Notes: generated by a model not told the origin, from the sequence alone. 9,461 nt of DNA from Thermoplasmata archaeon (GCA_021159125.1 JAGGSL010000004.1:1-9461), one strand, 5' to 3'; shown: positions 1 to 6,873, counted from the stretch's first letter. A program made the numbers and translations.

Positions 1-1
1 T

Positions 2-40
2 GTTGGGTTTGTTTATGAGAATGAATGGGTGGTAATATGA
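2..40 (+). CDS. Possible C-terminal tail of an upstream gene (partial)
   Basis: One plus-strand frame is open from the window edge and ends at TGA 38-40, giving a short tail, VGFVYENEWVVI, of plausible protein-like composition. The other two plus frames stop by bases 18 and 35. Nothing identifies the family and only 12 codons are visible, so this is a weak call resting on the dense same-strand gene packing. An ATG overlaps the stop (37-39), but it opens only a 20-codon Lys/Asn-rich frame that I do not call as a gene. Confidence 0.25.
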   Translation, partial: VGFVYENEWVVI

Positions 41-120
41 TTGAAAATGAAGAAAAAAATAAAAAGCGAAAAAATATTCGTACCCAACAGAAAATGTGAT
101 GAATCGTAAGCGGGTGATGC

Positions 121-741
121 ATGAAAAAATATGCATATCTTGCAGGTTCAATTACATGCATCCTCTTCCTTTATTTTCTGAGTGCGATTTCTCATCCTCC
201 AGAAATAAGCATTTCCGATTTGGAAAAATATGAAGGAAAAAGAGTGGTTGTTGAGGGGATGGTTGTTGATAAAGAATTCAATGAGAAATCAGAGATTATA
301 ACTCTGAAGGATGGCAACCATTCTGCAAGAATTTTTATCCGTGGCTCAACCGAAGCGTCATACGGCGATATAGTAAAAGTTACTGGAAGAGTTGGAAGAT
401 ATGGCAACCAATTGGAAATTTTTTCGGAAAGTGTGGAGATGCGCGAGAAATGGGATGAAAGGAGTATGCCGTTGTGGGAACTATCTGAAAATTTTGAGAA
501 ATATTTGGGTACCAATGTCAATGTTACGGGCTATGTGAATGGGGTGCATACCAGATATTTCTATCTAACGGATTTTGAAAGGGAATACAGAATAAAGGTC
601 TTTTATCCTGAAAATTTCAGCATGGAAATCGAAAATTATGAGCACATTTATGTAAAAGCCCTCTTCAAATATGATTCAAAAAATATTTGCATGTATCTCG
701 AGATAAAAGAGAAGGAGCATGGCATCGGAAAGGTAGATTGA
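121..741 (+). CDS. Membrane-anchored protein with two OB-fold-like domains
   Basis: This 206-residue protein starts with a Lys-Lys then a hydrophobic segment (about residues 5-22), a signal anchor that would place the rest outside the membrane. Two similar beta-rich domains follow. Residues ~30-105 contain a YEGKRVVVEGMV strand pair, a LKDG turn and GDIVKVTGRVGRYG, which is the OB-fold (tRNA-anti-like) pattern. Residues ~118-198 (YLGTNVNVTGYV ... IYVKALFKY) repeat that layout more loosely. Such archaeal proteins may bind nucleic acid or another ligand; the ligand cannot be read here. The start is fixed by an in-frame TGA at 115-117, and GGTGATG (113-119) is the probable ribosome binding site. 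The stop lies one base before the TctA-family gene, so the two are almost certainly cotranscribed and translationally coupled. OB-fold assignment is from pattern; function unknown. Confidence 0.75.
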   Translation: MKKYAYLAGSITCILFLYFLSAISHPPEISISDLEKYEGKRVVVEGMVVDKEFNEKSEIITLKDGNHSARIFIRGSTEASYGDIVKVTGRVGRYGNQLEIFSESVEMREKWDERSMPLWELSENFEKYLGTNVNVTGYVNGVHTRYFYLTDFEREYRIKVFYPENFSMEIENYEHIYVKALFKYDSKNICMYLEIKEKEHGIGKVD

Positions 742-742
742 T

Positions 743-2029
743 ATGATGGATATTGCCCTTATCATATCATTCGCCCTCATAGGGACAGCGCTTGGATGCA
801 TAACAGGGCTTGTGCCAGGATTTCATGCAAACAACGTAGCCATCATCCTTCTTTCATTATACGGAAGCATCTCCGCTTTTCTTTTATCAATCTCTTTTAT
901 CAAAGGCGAAATGATTTCCATTCTTATGGGCATAATCATTATTTCCACCTCCATAGCCCATACGTTTGTCAACATAATCCCGTCGACATTCATCGGGGCG
1001 CCGGAGGAAGACACCGCCCTCCTGCTCCTGCCTGCCCATTCCCTGCTTCTTGAAGGAAGAGGATATGAAGCAATATCTCTATCGGCAGCAGGAAGCTACG
1101 GAGCTGTTATGATGGCTTTCATTCTTCTCATCCCGTTCAGGTTTTTGATTGGGCCTCCCGGAGATTTTTACTGGTTGGTTGACCGCATAGTGCCCTGGAT
1201 TTTGCTCGCCGTATCTGCTGTTTTAATATTAACTGAAAGGAGCAAGATGCATGTTTTGTATGCTGTAGCTGTGTTTCTGCTCTCAGGGATATTTGGCATG
1301 GAAATCATGGGCATGGATTCCTCCTCCCCTTTTGGTATGAACATATCTCTTCTTTTCCCCGCACTTGCAGGGCTTTTTGGCATGCCAACCTTGCTTCATT
1401 CCTTAAATGTGCCTTCGCTTCCTGAGCAGGGATTAGGGGAGAAAGAAGTTGATTTCGTCGAGGGATGGAAAGACGTTGCAACAGGGACGATTGCAGGCGC
1501 TCTTGTTTCGTTGCTCCCTGGGGTAACATCAGCAGTGGCAACGATAATGGCAATGGTTGCAAGAAGAAAAAAGGATAGGGAAAATGTGATTGTTACGCTC
1601 TCTGCCGTCAATACTGCAACTTCGTTTTTTGTTCTTGCGGTGCTTTTCATGGTCGAGAAAGCAAGGAGCGGAAGCGCAATTGTATTGGATGAGATAATGG
1701 ATGTGGAGAGATGGAGCAACGCCGTTCCCCCATATTCTCTCTGTTATCTTCTGATGGCCGTTGTTATAACGTCATTGGTTTCATATTATGCAACAAAATT
1801 TTTCGGAAAAATAATTGCGGTGCATATTTCACACATTCCTTATGGCATGATCGCAAAAGCGTCAGTAACATTTATTTTTGTGATGGTAACCCTTTTTACA
1901 GGCGTTACAGGTGTTATCGTGCTGGCAACAGGGACATTGATAGGCCTCTTATGTCTTGAACTCGGCATACGAAGAAGTTTGTGCATGGGCGTACTGATTT
2001 TACCCATAATGGTCACATATTTTTTATGA
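743..2029 (+). CDS. TctA-family membrane permease (archaeal short form)
   Basis: A 428-residue, very hydrophobic integral membrane protein resembling the large subunit TctA of tripartite tricarboxylate transporters (PF01970; archaeal group COG1784). The family hallmark, a glycine-rich segment ending in Pro-Gly, occurs twice: residues 14-26 (GTALGCITGLVPG) and 249-260 (TIAGALVSLLPG), as expected for the internally duplicated fold. A GAPEEDTALLLLPAH stretch near residue 85, followed by GRGYEAISLSAAGSYGA, matches the conserved loop after the first repeat. Bacterial TctA is about 500 residues and works with TctB and a periplasmic binding protein; neither partner is visible, so the substrate is unknown. 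ATG 743 is one base after the upstream stop; ATG 746 is an alternative. The 3' end overlaps the convergent DUF2240 gene by 17 bases. Family confident, transport role inferred. Confidence 0.87.
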   Translation: MMDIALIISFALIGTALGCITGLVPGFHANNVAIILLSLYGSISAFLLSISFIKGEMISILMGIIIISTSIAHTFVNIIPSTFIGAPEEDTALLLLPAHSLLLEGRGYEAISLSAAGSYGAVMMAFILLIPFRFLIGPPGDFYWLVDRIVPWILLAVSAVLILTERSKMHVLYAVAVFLLSGIFGMEIMGMDSSSPFGMNISLLFPALAGLFGMPTLLHSLNVPSLPEQGLGEKEVDFVEGWKDVATGTIAGALVSLLPGVTSAVATIMAMVARRKKDRENVIVTLSAVNTATSFFVLAVLFMVEKARSGSAIVLDEIMDVERWSNAVPPYSLCYLLMAVVITSLVSYYATKFFGKIIAVHISHIPYGMIAKASVTFIFVMVTLFTGVTGVIVLATGTLIGLLCLELGIRRSLCMGVLILPIMVTYFL

Positions 2030-2477
2030 TATTCCACGCATCTTTTATGAATGGAGATACATCTATTCCATGCTCTTTTGCCACAATCAATGCTGCCACT
2101 TCAGGAATTATATGCTCTTTCTCTGCCTTTTTCATTATTCTATCCCTTGCAGAATTTTCGCTTACGCCGTTCTTCGCAATTTCTGAAATAACCGCCGGAA
2201 GAATTTCATTGCTCGATGAAGGAATCTCCATCATACTGCCATCGATTTTGAACCCCAGCGGTATTTCCATACTGGTGTAATCAAAAGCAGGTTTGTAACC
2301 TTCTTCCTCCGCTACCAGCAATCCTTTCTTGAGACAATCCTCTATCAATCCCATCGACTGGGCAGGTGTCAACCACCCAAGTTCGTATGAAAGAGCTGCA
2401 TAAATATCATCATCTCTAAGAATTTCCTTTCCGCTTCTCTGAAAGAGAAAAGCTATAAGCTGCTTCAATTTTTCCAT
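2013..2477 (-). CDS. DUF2240 family protein
   Basis: A soluble 154-residue protein. Its N-terminal half (AFLFQRSGKEILRDDDIYAALSYELGWLTPAQ, then a helix and KKGLLV) resembles DUF2240 proteins, which are archaeal, alpha-helical and look like a winged-helix module: an Arg-containing helix, a 'W-x-(T/S)-P-x-Q' turn and a 'GLL' helix end. The middle (IPLGFKIDGSMMEIPSSS) and C-terminus (helical, with VAALIVAKEHGID) also fit the family. No biochemical role is known to me. The gene begins 4 bases after the HisA-related gene, and its ribosome binding site GGGTGAT (2482-2488 on the plus strand) overlaps that gene's stop, implying translational coupling. The 3' end overlaps the convergent permease gene by 17 bases, so no separate terminator exists between them. 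Confidence 0.8.
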   Translation of the reverse strand: MEKLKQLIAFLFQRSGKEILRDDDIYAALSYELGWLTPAQSMGLIEDCLKKGLLVAEEEGYKPAFDYTSMEIPLGFKIDGSMMEIPSSSNEILPAVISEIAKNGVSENSARDRIMKKAEKEHIIPEVAALIVAKEHGIDVSPFIKDAWNIIKNM

Positions 2478-2481
2478 TGTA

Positions 2482-2958
2482 TCACCCTAATTTTTTAACT
2501 ATGCCCTCTGCAGGATATACACCCCAGGCGGGCACGTCCACCTTTTCCTTCGGGGAAACAATGACAACACCGTCAAATCCAACTTTCTTGGCTTTCTCTG
2601 CCACTTCTTTTTCATTATTTCCTCTCAGAAAAATTTCGATATCGCACATATCTCTTATTTTTCCCAATTTATCGTCGCTCAATATGTCTCCTATCGTTAT
2701 TCTCTCTGCACCCACAATCACAACGTCCATCACATCTTCAAGGTCCCTCGGAAGGGAATCTATCCAGAGAAACGGCTTATGGGAAAGTTTTCTGTATACA
2801 CTAAGATTTGGTCTGTTTCTTTTTACGCCGTCCAGGTCCATTACATATACATGCCCGTACTCTTTTCCCAGTTCCTTCAGCTTTTTTATTGCATCTAAGC
2901 GATGGTTTCCATCTATAACCTTCCCGCCTTTCACATATGCAAGCGGCATCTTTTCCAT
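2482..2958 (-). CDS. HisA-related protein, half-barrel length
   Basis: A 158-residue protein. The stretch VYVMDLDGVKRNRPNL, then FLWIDSLPRDLEDVMDVVIVGAERITIGD, resembles strands 2-4 of HisA/HisF-like (beta-alpha)8 barrels, particularly the archaeal HisA-related group COG1411. HisA itself is about 240 residues, so only about half a barrel, or a shortened one, is encoded. The first strand reads LAYVKGGKVIDG and lacks the catalytic Asp of the HisA 'DL' motif, so ordinary ProFAR isomerase activity is unlikely. The piece IDGNHRLDAIKK also looks like the ParB/sulfiredoxin 'DGNHR' signature, an alternative relationship for the N-terminus. An in-frame stop (TAA, plus-strand 2980-2982) and no earlier ATG make a longer N-terminus impossible; ATG at codon 4 is an alternative start. 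First gene of a two-gene unit with DUF2240. Function unknown. Confidence 0.65.
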   Translation of the reverse strand: MEKMPLAYVKGGKVIDGNHRLDAIKKLKELGKEYGHVYVMDLDGVKRNRPNLSVYRKLSHKPFLWIDSLPRDLEDVMDVVIVGAERITIGDILSDDKLGKIRDMCDIEIFLRGNNEKEVAEKAKKVGFDGVVIVSPKEKVDVPAWGVYPAEGIVKKLG

Positions 2959-3002
2959 TGATTTGCAATGTTTGCACCATTAAAATCTTTTTCACTTAAA
3001 TT

Positions 3003-3010
3003 TTTTATAT
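3003..3010 (+). promoter_or_regulatory. TATA box for the HhH-MBL operon
   Basis: TTTTATAT is centred about 32 nt before ATG 3039. With the usual archaeal spacing, transcription would start near 3032, leaving a leader of only a few bases. The 80-nt AT-rich gap is shared with the divergent HisA-related gene, whose own box is less clear (TTTAAG or ATATAAAA on the minus strand). Confidence 0.55.
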
Positions 3011-3038
3011 CCCTGCATCAATACAGTTATGGGGAATT

Positions 3039-3668
3039 ATGAATATTACTGAGATAAAGGGCATCGGTCCTAAATATGCGAAGAAACTTAAAAGGGCAGG
3101 AATAGAGACAGTCTACGACCTCAGAGAAATAAGCATCAAGAAGGTGGCAGAGATAACAGGTATAGGGGAGCAGGTGCTGGCTAAATGGAAGGATGAGGCA
3201 ATGAAGATGCGCCTTCTTACAGACATAAAGGGCATAGGAGACACATTAAGAAAGAAATTGGAGAAAATCGGCATCTCCACGATTGAAGATTTGGCCAATG
3301 CAGACAAAAAAATCGCATCAAAATTAGGGATATCCGAGAAAAGATTTATGGCATGGGTCAAAGAAGCGAAGAAAATGATTGTAACGCCAAAAGAAAAGAA
3401 GGCGGTTGTGGCAGAAGATATAGGGCCAAAAAACGCCTTTATCACCATAAAAGGGAAAAGAGCAGAGGTTAAAATAAAGGAAAAATTGCATGAAAACGTT
3501 CCCGTGTACAGGGGAGAAATTGTTGACTACGCAAAAGAGAGCAGGATTGCGGTCAACATAGACAGCTCCGGGAATGTAAAATTATGGTTCGGAGGAAAAT
3601 GGTATGAGAACGTTCCATTCAAGGAAGAAACGCTTTTGGGAAAAATAAAAAGAATATTTGGGGGATAA
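3039..3668 (+). CDS. Tandem helix-hairpin-helix protein with unknown C-terminal domain
   Basis: A 209-residue, lysine-rich protein. Residues ~5-54 and ~62-112 form a clear internal duplication. Each repeat starts with IKGIG-x5-KKL-x3-GI, continues with a (V/I)(Y/E)DL helix, and ends in a second hairpin (ITGIGEQVLAKW; KLGISEKRFMAW). This is the helix-hairpin-helix pattern that contacts the DNA or RNA backbone without sequence specificity, as in RadA N-termini and RNA polymerase alpha-like or DUF4332 modules. After a linker, residues ~128-209 form a beta-rich domain I do not recognise, with two ENVP turns (152-155 and 190-193) spaced 38 residues apart. The stop is 2 bases before the metallo-hydrolase start, so the pair is an operon. 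Nucleic-acid binding is inferred from the motifs; the role is unknown. Confidence 0.8.
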   Translation: MNITEIKGIGPKYAKKLKRAGIETVYDLREISIKKVAEITGIGEQVLAKWKDEAMKMRLLTDIKGIGDTLRKKLEKIGISTIEDLANADKKIASKLGISEKRFMAWVKEAKKMIVTPKEKKAVVAEDIGPKNAFITIKGKRAEVKIKEKLHENVPVYRGEIVDYAKESRIAVNIDSSGNVKLWFGGKWYENVPFKEETLLGKIKRIFGG

Positions 3669-3670
3669 AA

Positions 3671-4312
3671 ATGATAAAAATAAGATGGCATGGGCATTCA
3701 TGCTTTGAAATATCGGACAGCGTAACAGTAGTGACAGACCCGCATGACGGCAGCTCGATAGGAATAAAGCCGCCGAACGTAAAGGCAGACATCGTGCTTG
3801 TCACTCACGACCACTATGACCACAATAAGGTAAAAGTCGTTGAAAAGGAAGGAACAAGGGTAATTAGGGGCGGAAATGAAACCATTGGCGGAATTGAAGT
3901 TGAATCGTTCAAAGCATATCATGACAAGGAGAAGGGAGCAAAAAGGGGCGAGATAACAATGTTCAAATTTACAGTAGACGGGATAACATTCTGTCATGTC
4001 GGGGACCTCGGGCATGTGATTGATGATGAAACTGCAGAAAAAATAGGGCATGTGGACATACTTTTTATCCCCGTAGGCGGTACATTTACCATTGATGCAG
4101 ATGAAGCAATAGAGGTGTGCAAAAAGATAAATCCAAAGGTGGTAGTCCCGATGCACTACAAAATCGGAGGGCTATCCCTGCCAATAGAGCGAGTAGAGCC
4201 CTTCCTGGAAAATGCCGGGAAGAACTGCGAGATAAGACACGTTGCCAATGAGATAGAAATAGAAAAAGATGATCTGCCCGAAGAAACGGAGGTATGGGTA
4301 TTTACCCTCTAG
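3671..4312 (+). CDS. MBL-fold metal-dependent hydrolase (UlaG/UPF0173 type)
   Basis: A 213-residue protein of the metallo-beta-lactamase fold, closest in pattern to COG2220 (UlaG-like, UPF0173). The N-terminal IRWHGHSCFEI strand is typical of this group. Metal ligands are visible: THDHYDH with His46, His48, Asp50 and His51; His109 in CHVGDLGH with Asp112 and His115; and His162 in VVPMHYK. The complete set suggests an active dinuclear metal (Zn or Mn) hydrolase. The family length is about 210-230 residues, so it is full length. Known relatives include L-ascorbate-6-phosphate lactonase and uncharacterised phosphodiesterase-like enzymes; the substrate cannot be told from sequence. GGGGGAT immediately upstream (from about 3661) serves as ribosome binding site. 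The gene ends 2 bases from the convergent zinc-ribbon gene. Confidence 0.9.
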   Translation: MIKIRWHGHSCFEISDSVTVVTDPHDGSSIGIKPPNVKADIVLVTHDHYDHNKVKVVEKEGTRVIRGGNETIGGIEVESFKAYHDKEKGAKRGEITMFKFTVDGITFCHVGDLGHVIDDETAEKIGHVDILFIPVGGTFTIDADEAIEVCKKINPKVVVPMHYKIGGLSLPIERVEPFLENAGKNCEIRHVANEIEIEKDDLPEETEVWVFTL

Positions 4313-4314
4313 TT

Positions 4315-4677
4315 TTACCCTCTATTCTTTAATATTTTATCCACTTTCTTTTCTATATCAGAACCATCTGCTTCATCTGTTTCTTTCTCTATCAACTCCA
4401 TAACTGCAACATCTGAAATCTCCTTGGGCTCTGGCTCGGACTTCATTGGAAGCATGTCAACCAAATTTTCGATGTAAGAAACGTTTACCTTCTCTTCCAT
4501 CACTTCCCGCCTTCTCCTTTTTGGCTCCTCCGCCGGCAGGGAAGATGGCTTGAATTTTTCTTCGACGTTCTCAAAAATAAGGGATATCTTGCAGTAAGGA
4601 CATTTGCCGCGAGTGGCATTTTCATCAACTTCAAAATCTTTGCTGCAGTTGGGGCAGGTAACCTTTACTTTTCCCAT
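4315..4677 (-). CDS. Zinc-ribbon protein with charged disordered tail
   Basis: A 120-residue protein from ATG 4675-4677. A TTG 15 bases upstream could extend it, but MGKVKVTCPNC is the more natural start. Residues 8-29 form a zinc ribbon with two CPxC knuckles (Cys8, Cys11, Cys26, Cys29), as in MJ0042-type ribbons. The remainder is rich in Glu, Lys and Arg (EEPKRRRREVMEEK) and probably unstructured, with a short helix near the end (VAVMELIEKE). Small ribbon proteins of this type often bind nucleic acid or join larger complexes; no specific role can be stated. It lies 25 bases downstream of the COG1325 gene on the same strand. A weak TATA-like TTAATAAG across that gene's stop would give a leaderless transcript, so it may have its own promoter. 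Confidence 0.75.
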   Translation of the reverse strand: MGKVKVTCPNCSKDFEVDENATRGKCPYCKISLIFENVEEKFKPSSLPAEEPKRRRREVMEEKVNVSYIENLVDMLPMKSEPEPKEISDVAVMELIEKETDEADGSDIEKKVDKILKNRG

Positions 4678-4702
4678 CAACAAGGTATACAATTCTTACT
4701 TA

Positions 4703-5143
4703 TTAATTGTTATGGTATTGAGATATTGCATCTGTGATGGCAGATATTGCATTTTCCCTTGAAGAAGGGTATGCCTTTATTTTTCCTTTAAAAGATATAA
4801 TGTTGTTGTCATTCGCTAAAGCTGCATGCCCCTCAAAAGCCTTTTCCTTGCTGAATCTCATATGAAGGAAACACTCATCATCGATACCGTTGCCTATGTT
4901 CCGTAACTCCAGGAACGGCATTATATTCCGGCAGAGATTCTTTACTTCTCTTGCCTTCTCGATTTTCAATTCCATAATCTTTATCTTATCACCAAAGCTG
5001 CCCTCGACAACCTGCTCTTCTATTTTTGCTTCTGCTTTTTTATCCCCATATCCTAAAAAAAGCAGTGCCTCCCTGACTTTTTCCTCCGATTCCGTTGAAT
5101 AGCAGAATACTCTAAGAAAAATATAATGGAATAAGGCTTCCAT
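4703..5143 (-). CDS. COG1325 RNA-binding protein (predicted exosome-associated subunit)
   Basis: A 146-residue protein matching the archaeal COG1325 pattern. An opening strand with the 'RVFCYSTESEEKV' signature leads into a helix, then VVEGSFGDKIKIMELKI (the family's 'EGhyGnpi' motif). A central HMRFSKEKAFEGHAAL segment and a C-terminal strand KIKAYPSSRENAISAITDAI complete it. The group was predicted to be an exosome-associated RNA-binding subunit from its genome context; that is prediction, not demonstrated function here. Placement directly behind L15e is a recurrent archaeal arrangement. Only 2 bases separate it from the L15e stop, and the ribosome binding site GAGGAAAG lies inside the end of L15e, so translation is coupled. 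Near the C-terminus an 11-base sequence is repeated 21 bases apart (4721-4731, 4742-4752), encoding the paired AIS motifs. Confidence 0.85.
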   Translation of the reverse strand: MEALFHYIFLRVFCYSTESEEKVREALLFLGYGDKKAEAKIEEQVVEGSFGDKIKIMELKIEKAREVKNLCRNIMPFLELRNIGNGIDDECFLHMRFSKEKAFEGHAALANDNNIISFKGKIKAYPSSRENAISAITDAISQYHNN

Positions 5144-5145
5144 TT

Positions 5146-5727
5146 CTACTTTCCTCTTCTCTTATTCGCCCTTATGCTGGGCCTGATTTTTTCAGCTCCC
5201 TTTCCTTTGTTTCTCAACCCTCTTCCTTTCTTTCCTGCAGATGTTTTTCCCCTGTAAACCCTGTTCTTCTCTCCTGTTATCCAGTTTATGTCCTTGTCGT
5301 TAAGTATTGCGGGGTGGCTTCTATCCACCAAAATGACTTCATAAAAATGATGTTTTCCGTCAGCCCCCACCTTGTAGGAATTCAGAACTTCCATATTGGG
5401 GTAGTGCTTCGCAACCCTTTCCTCTGCTATTCTCTGCGTTGATTTCCCCCCTGTTATTTTCTTTACACCCATTCTTGATGGTTTCCTTCCGGAATTCAGA
5501 CGCTGTTTTCTGAGCCCTCCCCTCCTTACTTTCGCCCTCACAACTATGAATCCCTGTTTTGCTTTGTAGCCGAGAGAGCGAGCTCTGTCAGGACGGGTTG
5601 GCTTTTCAACTCTGACTATGCTGCCTTCCTTTCTCCATTCTATCATTCTTTCCCACTGTGGAGACTGATAGGAGGTGTCGGGCTTTTTCCATGTTTCCCT
5701 GAGATATTGATAGAGTCCCTTCGTCAT
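5146..5727 (-). CDS. rpl15e: Large-subunit ribosomal protein L15e
   Basis: Clear L15e, a basic protein of the archaeal and eukaryotic 60S/50S subunit with no bacterial counterpart; it binds 23S rRNA. From ATG 5725-5727 it is 193 residues, the normal family length. Signature pieces are MTKGLYQYLRETWKKP at the start, ERMIEWRKE, RPTRPDRARSLGYKAKQG, KSTQRIAEERVAKHYPN, LNSYKVGADGKHHFYEVILVD and the basic tail TSAGKKGRGLRNKGKGAEK. A longer reading from TTG 5745 is possible but adds six residues not found in the family. The TATA box lies 26-27 nt before ATG 5727, which points to a leaderless mRNA starting at that ATG. Downstream COG1325 is coupled; the upstream CBS gene is on the same strand, but L15e has its own promoter. 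Confidence 0.97.
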   Translation of the reverse strand: MTKGLYQYLRETWKKPDTSYQSPQWERMIEWRKEGSIVRVEKPTRPDRARSLGYKAKQGFIVVRAKVRRGGLRKQRLNSGRKPSRMGVKKITGGKSTQRIAEERVAKHYPNMEVLNSYKVGADGKHHFYEVILVDRSHPAILNDKDINWITGEKNRVYRGKTSAGKKGRGLRNKGKGAEKIRPSIRANKRRGK

Positions 5728-5749
5728 TTCAAACCTGAAAAGCAATCCC

Positions 5750-5757
5750 TTATATAA
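5750..5757 (-). promoter_or_regulatory. TATA box of the L15e operon
   Basis: TTATATAA lies between the CBS gene stop and L15e, centred 26-27 nt before the A of ATG 5727. That is the standard archaeal TATA-to-start distance, so transcription should begin at or next to the start codon. This decides the L15e start and explains the absence of a Shine-Dalgarno sequence there. Confidence 0.8.
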
Positions 5758-5781
5758 TCATTTGGATGTTTTATGGGGGAA

Positions 5782-6867
5782 TCATTTCCCCCTTGCTTTT
5801 TCTATTTGCTTCTCCATGGCAGATATTGCGTTTTTTAGGGCAGCATGGAAGCCCCAGCCATTGTCTGCAGCAGTAAACACCCCTTTCGGGCATGAGAGGC
5901 GGAGCTTGCAGTATACAAGGAAAAGCCCATGCTTCCTTTCTCTATACTGCTTTAAATAGACGTACAGATAGCCTGTTTCGAGGAATGCTTCATGTTTTCT
6001 CAGAAAATTCTTTAACAGGGTCATTCCCTCGCTTCTGTCAAAATCCTCCACCTTGTTAAGCTCTCCGCAGAACTGTACGAATATTTTTTCTTCTTTTTCG
6101 GTGCTTGCTATCGGCTCCAGCAGGTCCTTCTTTGTCACTATGCCCTCAAGTTTCCCGTTACTTTCAACTATCACTCCTCCTATTTTTCTTTCAATCATCT
6201 CTTCAACCACTTTTCTTACACTCTCATCGGGAGTCACTGTAAACGGGTCTGGCATCATTACCCCTTTGACAGGTATTTTCAGATATCTTTTCTTCTCCGC
6301 GATGAATTCACCGTACTCTGGCTTTTCTTCCGGGAGTATGACCTTTTCCATCAAATCATGCATTGTTACAATACCAACCACCTTTCCGTTATCCACGACG
6401 GGCAATCTGGAGATATTATTTTCTCTGAAAATCTTGATGACTTTCCCAATATTATCGCCCGGAGAAACAAATTTGATATCCTTCGAAACAAATTTCCCTA
6501 TTTTCTCATATCCGAATTCTTTTTCGACTATGTTTTTCAGAAGGTCGTCAACTTTTACAACCCCCTTAAGTTTTTTGCCTTCAAATACAGGAAGGGAAAA
6601 TATCTCATTTTCAAGCATAAGACGTGCAACCTCCTCTATAGGTGTATCAGGACTGAGTTTTGGAGCATGCTTTATAAAATTCTTTACCTTTGCATTTGGT
6701 GGGAGTTTTACTCTTGTCAGTTCCTTTTCTACAAGCACGCCAGCATACTCCTTTTTTCTCGTAACGATTATTGAATCTGTTTCTTCAAACAGAGAAAGAG
6801 CACGGGATATGTTTTCATTTTCATCTATAACCCTGCAATCATCACTTACAAAATCTTTCGCAATCAT
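5782..6867 (-). CDS. Four-CBS-domain protein with HPF/RaiA-like C-terminal domain
   Basis: This 361-residue protein contains four CBS motifs: ~1-55 (degenerate), ~56-115, ~118-180 and ~195-255. The typical 'LPV-hydrophobic-x-GK-x-x-G(I/V)V-x-x-x-D-L' ends are seen as SLPVFEGKKLKGVVKVDDLL, RLPVVDNGKVVGIVTMHDLM and GKLEGIVTKKDLL. CBS pairs usually bind adenine nucleotides such as AMP, ATP or SAM. Residues ~260-361 form a separate alpha/beta domain ending NGWGFHAALKNAISAMEKQIEK, which matches the last strand and helix of HPF/RaiA-type ribosome-hibernation proteins. I infer a nucleotide-responsive ribosome-associated factor, supported by location next to L15e, but ribosome binding is not proven. 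GTG 6876 and ATG 6873 are earlier in-frame starts. ATG 6867 is preferred because GAGGAGGTG sits about 8 nt upstream of it. Confidence 0.85.
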   Translation of the reverse strand: MIAKDFVSDDCRVIDENENISRALSLFEETDSIIVTRKKEYAGVLVEKELTRVKLPPNAKVKNFIKHAPKLSPDTPIEEVARLMLENEIFSLPVFEGKKLKGVVKVDDLLKNIVEKEFGYEKIGKFVSKDIKFVSPGDNIGKVIKIFRENNISRLPVVDNGKVVGIVTMHDLMEKVILPEEKPEYGEFIAEKKRYLKIPVKGVMMPDPFTVTPDESVRKVVEEMIERKIGGVIVESNGKLEGIVTKKDLLEPIASTEKEEKIFVQFCGELNKVEDFDRSEGMTLLKNFLRKHEAFLETGYLYVYLKQYRERKHGLFLVYCKLRLSCPKGVFTAADNGWGFHAALKNAISAMEKQIEKARGK

Positions 6868-6873
6868 TTTCAT

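Noticed and set aside
37..99. 20-codon reading frame overlapping the possible upstream tail
   Set aside because: Lys/Asn-rich product with poor coding character and no ribosome binding site; more likely leader DNA.
2477..2983. 168-codon plus-strand frame opposite the HisA-related gene
   Set aside because: Low-complexity Ser/Phe/Thr composition typical of antisense to a Lys/Glu-rich gene.
3698..4156. 152-codon minus-strand frame opposite the MBL hydrolase
   Set aside because: His/Tyr/Cys-rich antisense shadow; the plus strand encodes a complete metal-ligand set.
4302..4324. Repeated TTACCCTCT between the convergent MBL and zinc-ribbon genes
   Set aside because: Only 9 bases, spans two stop codons, not a convincing terminator or mobile-element footprint.
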